NCBI GenBank assembly: GCA_963847735.1
Contig: CAWKAV010000002.1
Location: forward strand, 89,440 to 153,439
Direction: 5' to 3'
Length of the DNA: 64,000 nucleotides
Source: CAWKAV01 sp963847735
Lineage (GTDB): Bacteria; Desulfobacterota; Desulfuromonadia; Desulfuromonadales; BM103
Positions 18,439 to 29,188 of this stretch are shown one piece after another. A program made the translations under genes and the position numbers. Each line of letters opens with the position of its first letter. Position 1 is the stretch's first letter. The notes beneath the pieces are model-generated. The model saw only the letters and a list, made by a program, of their open reading frames with translations. It was not told where the DNA came from and searched no databases.

Positions 18439-18627
18439 ATGCTGATTAGAGTTATGTACAGTGACGGCAGATTCGACATGGTCAAGCCCGACACACTTGA
18501 TGTCCTCATCCGCCAGCAGACCATCACCAGCTTTAAAAGAAATGAAGGCTGGGCGGTGGTCGGACGGGATCCGGTTCGCACTAAGGCTCGTGGCAACTAC
18601 TGCGGTTCGGAGAGACGTCTTCGCTAG
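18439..18627 (+). CDS. Small conserved hypothetical protein (family shared with 48646-48885)
   Basis: A 62-residue protein starting MLIRVMYSDGRFDMVKP. Start chosen because GAGGTG lies just before the ATG at 18439. It shares the pattern DG-x-LDVLI...FKR-x-x-GW-x-x-VG-x-DP-x-R with the 79-residue protein at 48646-48885, so two paralogues sit in this window. Similar short proteins are, to my knowledge, recurrent in Geobacter relatives. Function unknown; it is basic and soluble, which would allow nucleic-acid or ligand binding, but nothing in the sequence proves that. Confidence 0.7.
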   Translation: MLIRVMYSDGRFDMVKPDTLDVLIRQQTITSFKRNEGWAVVGRDPVRTKARGNYCGSERRLR

Positions 18628-18634
18628 AATCCAT

Positions 18635-21600
18635 TCAAACAGGCACTTCGAACCAACCATCAAACATCGGAAAATAGAGCGCTGCCCGCAGGTCCTTTCC
18701 TGAACTGAGCTGGGCTGTCAGGGTCGCGTAAAGTTGCAACTGGCTATGATAACGTTCTGCCTCACTGGCCATAAAAAGATCGGGGTTCTGGTCGAACGCC
18801 GGACAGCTTGTTTTAAAATCAACGACCCAGCGGACGCCATCACTGTCGACAAAGCAACGGTCTATCGTCGTCCGTACCAGCTGCCCGTCCACCATACCAT
18901 TCAGAGCCAGTTCACTGGCGGCCTCATCGTGACAATCGAGCAGCCACCTGCCGCGTTTGCTGGTTGTGGAATTAAGCAGGCAGGTCAAAACCAGCGCCGC
19001 ACATGTATCGAGCCTCGCAAGAGGCACACCGTGCAGGTTCAATTGAACTTTAAACGTGTCGCGTTGGGCATTGATGGCAGCTTCCGTCCATCGATTCAGG
19101 CCATCGCAGGCAATCCTCTCCAACCATAAATGCACCAGAGTCCCGATGACCCTGCCCTCCTCGGTGCGGCGGGTCCTGACCGTTTCCTCACCGTAACGAC
19201 CTCCTCCTGAAGCGATCCTGACTGAGCTTTCAACAACGGCGGGCCGGCCAGACAACTGAGGTGGCAACCATGGCATCGTCATGCGCTGCAATTTCAGTTC
19301 AGGAGTTTCCTGGCAATCCTGCCCCGGTGCGGTAACAGTGTTGTCGGAAAACTCAAGACCAAAGGCCGACCAGGCAACGGACAAAAGCGACCCAGAACGC
19401 GGAGTCATCTCATTATCACGGTTGAGTTTTACATGCCCCAACAGGTGCAGGGACGATTTTGCTCTGGTCACGGCAACATACAGAAGACGCAAAGTCTCGA
19501 GATTGTCCTTTTCCTGAAGGATGTCACCGATTGCCTGATATGTTGGTTCATTCTGGTCGCTCAGCAAGGGTGGAATCGGTGCCATGAGAAGTTCGTAGTC
19601 GGGGTGCTCCAGCCAGCGCAGCAAGTCTCGTTCGCGTGGCCTCACACTGCGACCAAGGCCGGGCAGGATAACGGTGTCAAATTCGAGTCCCTTGGCTTTA
19701 TGAATAGTCATCAACTGCAGTTCCGGACCGGCCTGGGGGTCTGGAGATGCGAAAAGTTTGTCAAGCTGTCTTGCCAGTGTATCGACGGGCTCATCACTGC
19801 CGAACTCTTCCAGCAAGGCAAAGACCTGATCAACATTCAGCAAATCAGTTTCTTCGACACAAGCCGGTCCATTCAATGCCAGCCAGGTTGATTCGACCAG
19901 CCGCCGCAGACTCGATCGACCCCTGTTTTTCAGAGCACGTTCCAGCACAGGCATGATGCGTTCCAACCTTTGCCTGCCGTCCTGGCTGATCTGATCAAAC
20001 ATGTCCGCCTGTTCTGCTGGCCGGGTCAGCAGTTGCCAGACAGTTGCCCGGGCATCCTTGCCACACAGGCTCGCAAGATCAGCGAGGGTCAATCCACACC
20101 AGGGTGCCCTGAGCACAGAAAGCCAGGCAACCCGGTCCGCAGGATGCTGCAGGGCTTGAACCAGGGACAGAATATCCTGAATGACAGGACGATCGACCAG
20201 AGGGTCAATGTCCTGGGCCTGAAAACGCAGCCCGGCTTTTTTCAAGGCATTGACAATGGCCGTAAGGTGGCTCCTTGAGCGCACCAGAATGGCCGTCGTT
20301 CCTTCTGCATTACGCTCTTTTGCCTGTTGGACCAGATCGACGACCATCGCCGCCTCGGCATCATCCTGCCGCTCAACAAAACAATGAGCTGTGATTGCTT
20401 TGTCATCAAGCCCCTGATCGAAGGCCATGGCAGGGGCGAAGCGGACGGCCCCCCTAATCTCATCCTCGACGGCAGGGAAAAGACGGCTGAAATTTTCATT
20501 GGTCCAGTCAACCAGATTTTTACTTGAACGGAAGTTTGTATTCAGGACAATGCGTTCCATCGGTAAACTGTCCAGGCCACGCTGGCAGACGCGCAGGTAA
20601 AGGCCAACCTCGGCTTCGCGGAAGCGATAGATCGACTGCATCGGATCACCGACCACAAACAGGGTACGCCCGTCTCCAGGTTCCCAGCCCGCAATCAGAC
20701 AACGCAAGAGATCATACTGGGCAAACGAGGTATCCTGGAATTCATCCACCAGGATGTGACGAACCCGGCTGTCCAGCTGTAACAGAAGCTCCTCCGGTTC
20801 CGTGACCGAGCCGAGGGCGGCAGATGCTGCCCCGGCGATTTCGACAAAGTCGACCTGCCCCTTTTGACGGAAAACGTCCTGAAGCTCAACTACCGCCAGG
20901 GGCAACAGTTCAATCAACGCTTCCAGAACGAACCACTGATCCGTGGAATAACTGGTTGCCGGAAGCCGCCTGATGCCCTGCAGCGCCTGTACGGCAGGGC
21001 TGTTTTCTGCAAGTCGCCCCAGCAGATCCACGGCACGGCTCTTCATATCCTGGGCCATACCAACCTTGTCAGCCGGGAAGCCAGTCTTTATATTGACACT
21101 TTTTCTGACCGTATCCGAGGCTGTCAGCACCAAATGCGCCAGGGCCAGCCATTGCCTGCTTGAATTATTATCTTCTTCCTCCTGCAGCAGAATGACAAAC
21201 GGATGATCCGGTTGAGTCTGCGTCAGGTTTCCTGCAGCAAAGCGGACCAGCGCTCTCAACTCGGTGCAGGTGTCTCGTCCAACACTCACATAGGCCTGCT
21301 GTAAACAATTGGTCACGTGCAGCTGCAGACCGGTTTCAAGTAGCTGGCGCGGGTTTTTGCTGCGTCTGTCCATCAGGTGCCGCAGCCACTGATCACGTCG
21401 GCCGAGCATGGAGACCAGCAGATCGCGCAAAAGGGCAAGACGATTATCGAGATGAACCAGCAGCCTTTCAACAGCGTCCTGCCCGGCGCCGCCCTGTTCG
21501 AGCCTGGAGAGGAGCGCTTCGGCAGCCAGCAGGTACAGCTCGGCAGGATCTTCAGTCACGCCGGGTTGATCGCCAAAACGCGCCATCCAGGGCATCCTGC

Positions 21601-22000
21601 GGGTCAGAAAGGCACAGAAACCGTCTATTGTCAGCAGCTGCAGGCGGGTCGGGTTGTGCAACAGGGACCAGCCTTTGACACGATCCCTGACCAGCACGGC
21701 GCGGGCCCTCTGCCAGGTTTCAGCAGCGTGCGGCTCATGCGGAGGGTGATCATCGCAGGCTCTTTCCAGTGCCTGCAACAAGCGCAGCTTCATCTCTCCA
21801 GCCGCCTTGCGGGTAAAGGTGATCGAGAGGATTTCTTCCGGAGTATCGGCGACCGCCAGCAGGGCCAGGATTCGCTGCACCAGGAGTTCGGTCTTGCCTG
21901 AACCGGCAGGCGCCTGCACAATAAATGAACGGCTAATATCGACAGCCCTTTGCCGCTCCAGCCGGTCCGGCGGTTGCGTGGTGTATGGCTCAGTCATCAT
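18635..22000 (-). CDS. addA: AddA-type helicase-nuclease (UvrD/RecB superfamily)
   Basis: Double-strand-break repair helicase-nuclease of 1121 residues. Walker A is VQAPAGSGKTELL (K36), followed by LSITFTRKAAGEMKLRLLQA (motif Ia). Walker B is DEFQDTS near residue 420, then VGDPMQSIYRFREAE (motif III). Motif V/VI regions are MTIHKAKGLEF and RLLYVAVTRAKSS. The C-terminal RecB-type nuclease has GTLVHLWLERI and the D-x-K motif WVVDFKTS. Its first 11 nt overlap the 3' end of the addB-like gene, so the two are co-translated. No Chi-recognition claim can be made from the sequence. Confidence 0.9.
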   Translation of the reverse strand: MMTEPYTTQPPDRLERQRAVDISRSFIVQAPAGSGKTELLVQRILALLAVADTPEEILSITFTRKAAGEMKLRLLQALERACDDHPPHEPHAAETWQRARAVLVRDRVKGWSLLHNPTRLQLLTIDGFCAFLTRRMPWMARFGDQPGVTEDPAELYLLAAEALLSRLEQGGAGQDAVERLLVHLDNRLALLRDLLVSMLGRRDQWLRHLMDRRSKNPRQLLETGLQLHVTNCLQQAYVSVGRDTCTELRALVRFAAGNLTQTQPDHPFVILLQEEEDNNSSRQWLALAHLVLTASDTVRKSVNIKTGFPADKVGMAQDMKSRAVDLLGRLAENSPAVQALQGIRRLPATSYSTDQWFVLEALIELLPLAVVELQDVFRQKGQVDFVEIAGAASAALGSVTEPEELLLQLDSRVRHILVDEFQDTSFAQYDLLRCLIAGWEPGDGRTLFVVGDPMQSIYRFREAEVGLYLRVCQRGLDSLPMERIVLNTNFRSSKNLVDWTNENFSRLFPAVEDEIRGAVRFAPAMAFDQGLDDKAITAHCFVERQDDAEAAMVVDLVQQAKERNAEGTTAILVRSRSHLTAIVNALKKAGLRFQAQDIDPLVDRPVIQDILSLVQALQHPADRVAWLSVLRAPWCGLTLADLASLCGKDARATVWQLLTRPAEQADMFDQISQDGRQRLERIMPVLERALKNRGRSSLRRLVESTWLALNGPACVEETDLLNVDQVFALLEEFGSDEPVDTLARQLDKLFASPDPQAGPELQLMTIHKAKGLEFDTVILPGLGRSVRPRERDLLRWLEHPDYELLMAPIPPLLSDQNEPTYQAIGDILQEKDNLETLRLLYVAVTRAKSSLHLLGHVKLNRDNEMTPRSGSLLSVAWSAFGLEFSDNTVTAPGQDCQETPELKLQRMTMPWLPPQLSGRPAVVESSVRIASGGGRYGEETVRTRRTEEGRVIGTLVHLWLERIACDGLNRWTEAAINAQRDTFKVQLNLHGVPLARLDTCAALVLTCLLNSTTSKRGRWLLDCHDEAASELALNGMVDGQLVRTTIDRCFVDSDGVRWVVDFKTSCPAFDQNPDLFMASEAERYHSQLQLYATLTAQLSSGKDLRAALYFPMFDGWFEVPV

Positions 22001-24713
22001 TATCTTCCAGCAAAGCCATCTCCTGCTCCAGTATCCTGCATAAACCTCTTAAATCACAGTATTGACAGGCAAGGTCCGGGTTGACCGGGTCGACTTTTGC
22101 ATCACCGCCGGCAAAGGCATTACCCAGGGCTGACAAGGTTTTCTGCCAGTGTGCGAGCACCTCGTTCAGAGAAGTCCATCCCTTCTCATCAAGCCGCTTC
22201 TCCAGACCGCGTGATTTGGCTCCCGGCCAGGCATCAAAGCCGCGAGACAGGCCACGAAACCCGCTCTCGTTTTGTTTGCTGTGTACTACGGCAAACATCA
22301 CAGCCCCCACCTTTTCACGGGGCAAGCCCAGAGTGTACGAGGGTAACTGCGGCTCGGTAATCCGATCATCCAGCCACTGCAGAGGATCGGCACGGCCGGT
22401 CTTGTAATCGATAATGGCGTTGCTGCCATCTGCCAGTTCATCAATCCGGTCAATGCGGGTCCGGATAGTCAGATCACCGATCCTGATCTGGTGATTCTTC
22501 TCTGCAACCAGGACACGAAACGGGTCGCGTTGTCGCTCAAATTCAAGCCACTGGTGTACCAGATCGATTAAACGCCGGCGTTCGATCTGACGTTGTCGAA
22601 CCGGCAGATCGTGCCGCCGCTCTCTCTCCAGGCGCTCCAGAGCTCCGTCAACAGCTTCATGCAGCGTTTTATTGAGGGACTTTTCATCGAGGGACAGCAG
22701 CGTCTCCTGATCGCCAACCTTGGCCCAGAACAGCTCGAGGACCGTGTGCGCGAGAGTGCCGCGCGACAGGTTGTCAATGCCGATATCAGGGATATCCAGA
22801 CGCTCCGCCCTGAGGCGATGATGGCCAAAAGCGCGAAATGGACAGAGAGCCTGGTCCTTGATGACGCCGGTTCCACCGGTGAATGGTTTTCGCGTCGAGA
22901 TCGGTGGCGCCTGGCTGTCAGATATTTTTTCGAGAGCAGACCGTACCTGCCAGAACAACCTGGCTGGTGCGCATGAAGCCGCCAGCAAAGGCTGCCCGTT
23001 AGCGACATCCCTGATAAACGAACTCGGCCGCAACTCGGCACCTTTCTCCTGCACCGGCCAACTGAGCACAACATCGGGGGCAGCAGAGAACAGGCGGGCC
23101 ACAACCTGCCCGGCAAAGACGTACTCACGTTCTGCATCCGAGCGTTTCATGTCATGACGGCGCTGTACGGGCAAGGGAATGAAAGGATTCGGGCTGGGTG
23201 GCCTCGGCAAGGCCGTGTCATGCAGGCCAAGCACCCAGAGATGATCAAACAGCAGGCCGGTCGATTCCAATTCACCGAGCACCTGGATCGGAGCATCGCC
23301 CCCCTCCGGCTGAAACTGCAGGGCAGTGATCATGCGCATCAGGATTTTTACGGCTTGAGCACGATCCATTGGCTTCGAGACGCCATCAAGGCTGGCCAGT
23401 TCGCCCAGAGTGTCCCGAAAATGCTCGACGGCCTGGTATTCGCGGCTTGACAGGCCACGCTCACCGGGCCAGCCGAGCCGATGGAGGAAATTTGCAAAAT
23501 GCTCCGCCCAGGTGCCCGGCATCTGTCTGGCGGACTTGCGCAGCTCACCCTCAACCAGCTCGATCGAGCGGACAAAATCCGGCACGACGAAAGAGTTCTT
23601 GATGGGCAGGCTTTTTAAAGTCTTCACAAGACGTGGCAATGACCACTCGTAGCGCCTTAAACGACGCAATTCGCGATCGGTCTGAGCCCGGCTCGCCCCT
23701 TCGGAGACAGCTTTGCCGAGATACGGCGTCAGCAAAAGCCAGCTGACGTCAGCGTGATCAACCTGCCTGCCAAGCCGCAACAGGCGCATAGCCGCATGAA
23801 TCACCCCTTCCCTGTCGAGACCTCGCCCCAGTGAGAGGTTGAATACCTGCTGTGATTCTTCACCGCCAAGTAACGCCTCCGGGTCGAGCTCGGCGGTAAA
23901 AATCTGTTCAATCAGGGGTTGATAAATTTCCAGTTGCGGCGCAACAATCCCGATCCTGACCTCAGGATCATTGACAAGCAGAGCTCTTGCCCAACGGGCA
24001 CATTGGCTGACTTCGTCGGCAGGGTCATCGGCAGAAACCCGCTGCCGGTGAACATGCTGACACGGTTGCGGACGCCAGTGCTCGATTGAAGTGCCTATTT
24101 TTTGCATCGCATTGCACAGATGCTGCAGATCAGGGGTGATTTCATCGAATCCGGCAAGCACCACTTTGGCTGGCAAGGACATACCATCTGTAACGATCGC
24201 CCGGGAAAGCAACCAGGGTGTCTCGACAGGATCATGCCAGTTGTTCTTATTGGCCCTGCTTTGCCATGACTTGCGCCAACGCAGAAATGCTTTATGGTCT
24301 TCGGCGGCCTCATCCATGCTGAAATCCGCCGAGTACCTGACCAGCAACTGGTGGGCCTGCAGAGCGCGACGCGCCGTCTGTGGAATTTGCAGAAGGTGGT
24401 TGCCGGAGCGCTCGACATCAGCCTCGACAATCTCCTCCCAGACGCGCTGCAGCTGCGCTTTATTAAGGAACAGTGGTAACCCCGGCAGCTGCAGATGACC
24501 CCGGGTAAGCCACGCTGACAGGCTCAGGATGTCGGGGCGCAGCCAAGCCGAAAGTCCCAGTTGCTGCTGGGCGCTGTCGTACTGCTGCGAGAGATATCGG
24601 GACAGGCGATCATTGACCGTCAGGATGAGGCCGCCTTGTTTGGCAGTTGCATACAGAACTTTATCCATCTGCATTTTTTGACCCATCATGTTCCAATTCA
24701 TCACGGCGCGCAC
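21990..24713 (-). CDS. addB: AddB-like nuclease/repair protein (PD-(D/E)XK, iron-sulfur type)
   Basis: A 907-residue partner of the AddA-like helicase. The N-terminal two thirds is an inactivated helicase-like domain with no Walker A. The C-terminal nuclease contains RGTLAHTVLELFW, IRIGDLTIRTRIDRIDELAD and the catalytic AIIDYKTGRADPLQW. Four cysteines frame it: one in DQALCPFRAFGH and three in CQYCDLRGLC. This matches the 4Fe-4S staple of AddB nucleases. It belongs to the 'probable DNA repair protein' branch rather than the Bacillus AddB branch. Start uncertain: ATGs at 24713, 24674 and 24668 are possible, and the last gives an 8-nt overlap with vanZ. Confidence 0.85.
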   Translation of the reverse strand: MRAVMNWNMMGQKMQMDKVLYATAKQGGLILTVNDRLSRYLSQQYDSAQQQLGLSAWLRPDILSLSAWLTRGHLQLPGLPLFLNKAQLQRVWEEIVEADVERSGNHLLQIPQTARRALQAHQLLVRYSADFSMDEAAEDHKAFLRWRKSWQSRANKNNWHDPVETPWLLSRAIVTDGMSLPAKVVLAGFDEITPDLQHLCNAMQKIGTSIEHWRPQPCQHVHRQRVSADDPADEVSQCARWARALLVNDPEVRIGIVAPQLEIYQPLIEQIFTAELDPEALLGGEESQQVFNLSLGRGLDREGVIHAAMRLLRLGRQVDHADVSWLLLTPYLGKAVSEGASRAQTDRELRRLRRYEWSLPRLVKTLKSLPIKNSFVVPDFVRSIELVEGELRKSARQMPGTWAEHFANFLHRLGWPGERGLSSREYQAVEHFRDTLGELASLDGVSKPMDRAQAVKILMRMITALQFQPEGGDAPIQVLGELESTGLLFDHLWVLGLHDTALPRPPSPNPFIPLPVQRRHDMKRSDAEREYVFAGQVVARLFSAAPDVVLSWPVQEKGAELRPSSFIRDVANGQPLLAASCAPARLFWQVRSALEKISDSQAPPISTRKPFTGGTGVIKDQALCPFRAFGHHRLRAERLDIPDIGIDNLSRGTLAHTVLELFWAKVGDQETLLSLDEKSLNKTLHEAVDGALERLERERRHDLPVRQRQIERRRLIDLVHQWLEFERQRDPFRVLVAEKNHQIRIGDLTIRTRIDRIDELADGSNAIIDYKTGRADPLQWLDDRITEPQLPSYTLGLPREKVGAVMFAVVHSKQNESGFRGLSRGFDAWPGAKSRGLEKRLDEKGWTSLNEVLAHWQKTLSALGNAFAGGDAKVDPVNPDLACQYCDLRGLCRILEQEMALLEDNDD

Positions 24714-25063
24714 AGGTTAAAACAGGCGCGCGCCGGAATATGACACAGCAGAGCAAAGCACCAACAGCATCAGCGAACAGGTCCCACCATTCGGCCGTGC
24801 GTCCGGTTTGCGTCAGAAACTGCATGATTTCAAGCAGCGCGCCATAACAGACAGCGACCAACCCGGCCTGCCACCAGGCTTTGCCCGAAGAGGAAGACCG
24901 GAAGTGAAGGAATTGCAGGATGAGTAGAGACAGCAGTCCATAGGCTCCTGCGTGCAGCAATTTATCCCAACCCAGAATGCCAGGGAGCTGTGGCGGTGAA
25001 GGGGTCAACGACAGCCAGAGCATGATGAGTGGCCCAGAGGATCGGGGCGGATAAGCGAAACAT
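24661..25063 (-). CDS. VanZ-like membrane protein (probable N-terminal frameshift)
   Basis: Small polytopic membrane protein of the VanZ family. From ATG 25023 it reads WLSLTPSPPQLPGILGWDKL, a hallmark of the family, then LLHAGAYGLLSLLILQFL and FADAVGALLCCVIF. VanZ proteins normally have a first transmembrane helix ahead of the LSLTP motif. The upstream frame from ATG 25063 (MFRLSAPILWAT) would supply it after a single-base shift near 25,026, so the start is given as 25063. The 3' end overlaps the 5' end of addB. Function of most VanZ homologues is unknown. Confidence 0.72.
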
Positions 25064-25279
25064 GAATTCCGGGCTGTCTTTGCAAGGCATGATGCGGACA
25101 GGTTACCCTAATTCAGAGCATAAAAAAAGGTTGGTTCTATAATTTCCCGGCAGAGATCTTTAACGATAGTGGTCGCCATCGCAGGAGGAGTAATCCGCGG
25201 CTTATTATTCAGAATGGCTGCGTGTTCTTCCTGTGGACGATCAACCAGTCAAGCATGATCCACCCTTTTTGCCACGGGC

Positions 25280-25312
25280 AAAAAAATCGGGGGCCGCGTT
25301 TGCAGCCCCCGA
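25280..25312 (-). terminator. Intrinsic terminator of the cus operon
   Basis: The minus strand forms a strong TCGGGGGC...GCCCCCGA stem with a short loop, followed by seven T residues, about 20 nt after the last gene of the efflux operon. Confidence 0.88.
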
Positions 25313-25331
25313 TCTGTTCATTCCGATCCAT

Positions 25332-25856
25332 TTACATATTGTGGAACATGACCGAGAACTGGCGCTTCTGGTCATCCTCGAGCTTAGTACCGATCTCGAA
25401 GGTCGCCATCCCTCCCTGCAACGAGACATCACCCCCGAAGCCAGAGCCCATCAGCATCATCATGACTGGCTTAGCCTCCTGCCCCTGTACCTTGATCGCC
25501 ACCATGCCGCCAGCAAGCTCCTTGCCGCTGTTTTCGTCGGTAAAGAAGACCATCACGTGATGGGTTGCATCCATACCCATCTTGGTCATGGTCGCCCTTG
25601 TTGCTTCGTCGTAGGTCTTAACCTTGACCGTGGCAACTACGCCTTGCTGCGTGTCTTTGCCGATCTCCACAAAATCATCGCCCTGGCTGCTCATACCATG
25701 GTCCATCGCTTTGCCGTGCTCCATGGCCATGCCACCATGCTGTTTCTTGTCGTCGGCCATTGCCTTGCCGTGATCCTCGTGGCTCATGGCCGCAGAAATC
25801 ATTGGTATGCCCATTGCGAAGACCAGGGCCAATATTGCGCTAGTAAAACGTTTCAT
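25332..25856 (-). CDS. Met/His-rich exported protein at the end of the cus operon
   Basis: A 174-residue periplasmic protein. A signal peptide (ILALVFAMGIPMISAA) is followed by a Met/His-rich stretch (MSHEDHGKAMADDKKQHGGM, then AMEHGKAMDHGM) typical of copper- or silver-binding proteins. The rest (~60-174) is beta-rich with VMVFFTDENSGKELAGGMVA and many methionines (VMMMLMGSGFGG). It is not CusF by length or pattern. Position 65 nt after cusA and before the operon terminator suggests a periplasmic metal chaperone or buffer for the pump. Metal identity is inference. Confidence 0.75.
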   Translation of the reverse strand: MKRFTSAILALVFAMGIPMISAAMSHEDHGKAMADDKKQHGGMAMEHGKAMDHGMSSQGDDFVEIGKDTQQGVVATVKVKTYDEATRATMTKMGMDATHHVMVFFTDENSGKELAGGMVAIKVQGQEAKPVMMMLMGSGFGGDVSLQGGMATFEIGTKLEDDQKRQFSVMFHNM

Positions 25857-25920
25857 AGTGTTGTCTCCTTGTTTGGTTAGTGATCAGCATACAGCTGATT
25901 CTTAATTTCGGGTTGAGCAC

Positions 25921-28900
25921 CTATTCGTGAATATCTGTCTCAGCAGTAGGTACCAGCGTTTTTTCGAGTTTCAGGCCACGCCACATAAAGTAGATGACCG
26001 GAAAAACCAGCAACTCCATCAGGCCGGAGGTGACGACCCCGCCGACCATCGGCGCAGCGATTCGTTTCATGACATCGGCCCCGGCGCCATGGCTCCACAT
26101 GATCGGCACCAGGCCGGCGATGATGACGCAGATCGTCATGACCTTGGGTCGAATGCGCTTGACGGCACCGTGGTGAATCGCCTGGGCCAGGTCACCGAAG
26201 TTCTTCATACGGCCATTTTTTACCCAGAGCTCGTAGGCCAGGTCGAGATAGAGCAGCATCACCACTCCGGTCTCGGCAGAAATCCCGGCCAGGGCGATCA
26301 CCCCGACCCAGACCGCTACCGAGGTGTTGTAACCGAGTAAATAGAGAAACCAGAAGCAGCCGACCAGCGAGAGCGGCAAAGCGAGGAAGATGATGCCGGT
26401 CTTGACCAGGCTCTTGGTATTCAAGTAGATGATGACCAGGATGATTAACAAGGTCAGAGGAATGACCACCTTCAGCTTGGCTTCCGCGGCCTGCATATAT
26501 TCGTACTGACCGCTCCAGACAATATTGTAGCCAGCTGGCAGGGTGACCTTCTCGGCGATAACTTTCTGGGCGTTGGCAACATAAGTGCCGACATCAATGT
26601 CCTTGAGGTCGACATAGATCCAGGCAGTGCGCCGGGCATTCTCGCTTTTGATCCCGGGCGGCCCTTTCTTGATGCTGATTTTAGCGACCTGGGAGATCGG
26701 GATATGTTTGCCGTCGGAAATAGGCACCAACACACGCTGCAGCGACTGCAGATCATTGCGGAAGTCGCGCTGGTAGCGGATATTCACCGAATAGCGTTCC
26801 AGCCCCTCGACTGTCTGCGTGACGTTCATGCCACCGATGGCGCTCTTGATAATGTCCTGAACATCACCGACGGTCAGTCCATAACGCGCCACAGCTTCGC
26901 GGTCGATCTCAAAATCGAAATAGTTGCCGCCGACCACCCGCTCGGAAAAGGCGCTCAGCGTGCCGGGGATATCCCTGACAATCGCCTCGATCTCTTCACC
27001 GAGAGCCGACAGGACCTCCAGGTCGTCGCCCATGATCTTGATGCCGACCGGGGTCTTGATGCCGGTTGCCAGCATATCAATCCGGGTCTTGATCGGCATG
27101 GTCCAGGCATTGGTCAGGCCGGGAAACTTGATGGCCTCATTCAGTTCAGTCTTCAGCTCCTCGATGGTAATGGTTGTCTTTTCCGGCCAGACCCAGCGCA
27201 GCGGCTTTTTCGGCAACTCCCAGGAGTCGGACCAACTGCTGTAGAAACGTTGCCTGGGAACCGTGCGCCACTCTTCTTCCGGTTTGAGCATGATGGTTGT
27301 TTCCAGCATCGACAAGGGGGCCGGATCGGTGGCGGTCTCAGCCCGGCCGACCTTGCCGAAGACACGCTGCACCTCGGGGAACCGGCCAATGATGCGGTCG
27401 GTCTGCTGCAGCAACTCCTTCGCCTTGGTGATAGATATTCCCGGCAGAGTGGTCGGCATGTAGAGCAGATCGCCCTCGTAGAGCGGCGGCATGAATTCGC
27501 TGCCCATCTTTTTTAGCGGGATAATGCTGGTCAGGGTAATGGCCAGGGCAACAATCAAAACCGGCCAGCGCCACCTGAGCACAAAATCGACCACCGGATG
27601 ATAAAGTCGGATCATGATGCGGTTGATCGGGTTTTTCGCTTCATCCGGAATCTTGCCGCGAATGAACCAGCCCATCAGCACCGGCACCAAGGTCACGGAG
27701 AGCAGCGCGGCCCCCGCCATGGCATAGGTCTTGGTATAGGCCAACGGCTTGAACATGCGTCCCGACTGCTCACCGAGGGTAAAGACCGGGAAGAACGAGA
27801 CGGTGATGACCAGCAGTGAATAGAACAGCGCAGGGCCTACCTCCTTCGAGGAATTGGCGATAATCTGCCAGTGTGGCAGCTTGCCACGGTCGCGTTCGAG
27901 GTGTTTGTGGGCATTCTCGATCATGATGATGGCCGCGTCGATCATCGCGCCAATGGCGATGGCAATCCCGCCCAGGCTCATGATGTTGGCGTTGATGCCC
28001 TGGAAATACATGACGATGAACGCCATCAGGATCGCAATCGGCAGCGTCAGGATCGCCACCAGGGCGCTGGAAAAGTGGAACAGGAACAGCGCCGTGACGA
28101 TCGCCACGATGATGCTTTCCTCGATCAGCTTCTCCTTCAGAGTCTCAACCGCCCTTTCGATCAGCCCGGAGCGATCATAGACTGTCTTGATCTTGACCCC
28201 TTCTGGAAGTCCCTGTTTGAGTTGCTCCAGTTTGGTTTTGACTGCCGCGATGGTGTCCAGGGCGTTCTCACCGACCCGCATGATGACCACCCCGCCAACC
28301 ACTTCTCCTTCACCATCCAGTTCGGCCAGGCCGCGCCGCAATTCCGGGCCTATCGTGACCCGTGCCAGGTCACGCACCTGGATCGGCGTGCCACGGCTGT
28401 CAGTACCGACGACGACGCTCTCGATGTCCTGCGATTGATTTCAGATAACCCAGACCCCGCACCATGAATTCGGTCTCGGCCATTTCCACCAGGCGCCCGC
28501 CGACATCGTTATTGGAACGCTGGATGGCTTTCTTGATCTGTGGGATGGTGAGATGGTAGGCCAGCAACCGGTCCGGATCGACTTCAACCTGGTACTGTTT
28601 AACGTAACCACCGATGGCGGCGACTTCGGCAACGCCCTTGACGCTGGTCAGTTCGTAGCGCAGGAACCAGTCCTGTATGGCACGAAGTTGTTGCAGATCG
28701 TGCTGGTCACTTTCCAGAACGTACTCATAGACCCAGCCGACCCCGGTCGCGTCCGGACCCAGGCTCGGCGTCACCCCGGCCGGCAGGCGGCCGGACGCAT
28801 AGTTGAGGTATTCGAGCACCCGCGAACGGGCCCAGTAGAGGTCGGTGCCGTCATCGAAAATAATATAAACGAAAGACAGGCCAAAGAAGGAGTAGCCGCG

Positions 28901-29146
28901 CACGGTCTTGGCTCCGGGAACCGCCAGCATCTGTGTCGTCAAGGGATAGGTGATCTGGTCTTCAACCACCTGGGGGGCCTGTCCCGGAAACTCGGTAAAG
29001 ATGATCACCTGCACATCGGAAAGATCAGGGATCGCATCAATCGGCGTATTGAGCATCGTATAGGTGCCACCGATGACAATAAAAAATGTCAGCATGACCA
29101 CTAAAAATTTGTTCTTGATTGACCAGTCGATAATTTTTTCTAGCAT
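25921..29146 (-). CDS. cusA: CusA-type heavy-metal RND efflux pump (one frameshift)
   Basis: Inner-membrane proton-driven pump of the HME-RND family, about 1070 residues once joined. The N-terminal frame (29146 to ~28445) opens MLEKIIDWSIKNKFLVVMLT with LNTPIDAIPDLSDVQVII. After a frameshift near 28,440 the rest continues from VRDLARVTIGPELRRGLAEL. The transmembrane proton-relay motif is GGIAIAIGAMIDAAIIMIEN. MGSEFMPPLYEGDLLYMPTT is the HME-specific porter segment. These features favour the Cu/Ag (CusA/SilA) branch over Zn/Co/Cd (CzcA). Gap to cusB is 42 nt. Confidence 0.92.
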
Positions 29147-29188
29147 GGCAGCCCCTTGTCTACAGAGAAAGTCCCGGCATCTGGCGAT

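Noticed and set aside
26704..27516. 270-codon plus-strand open frame antisense to cusA
   Set aside because: The minus strand encodes an unmistakable RND pump.
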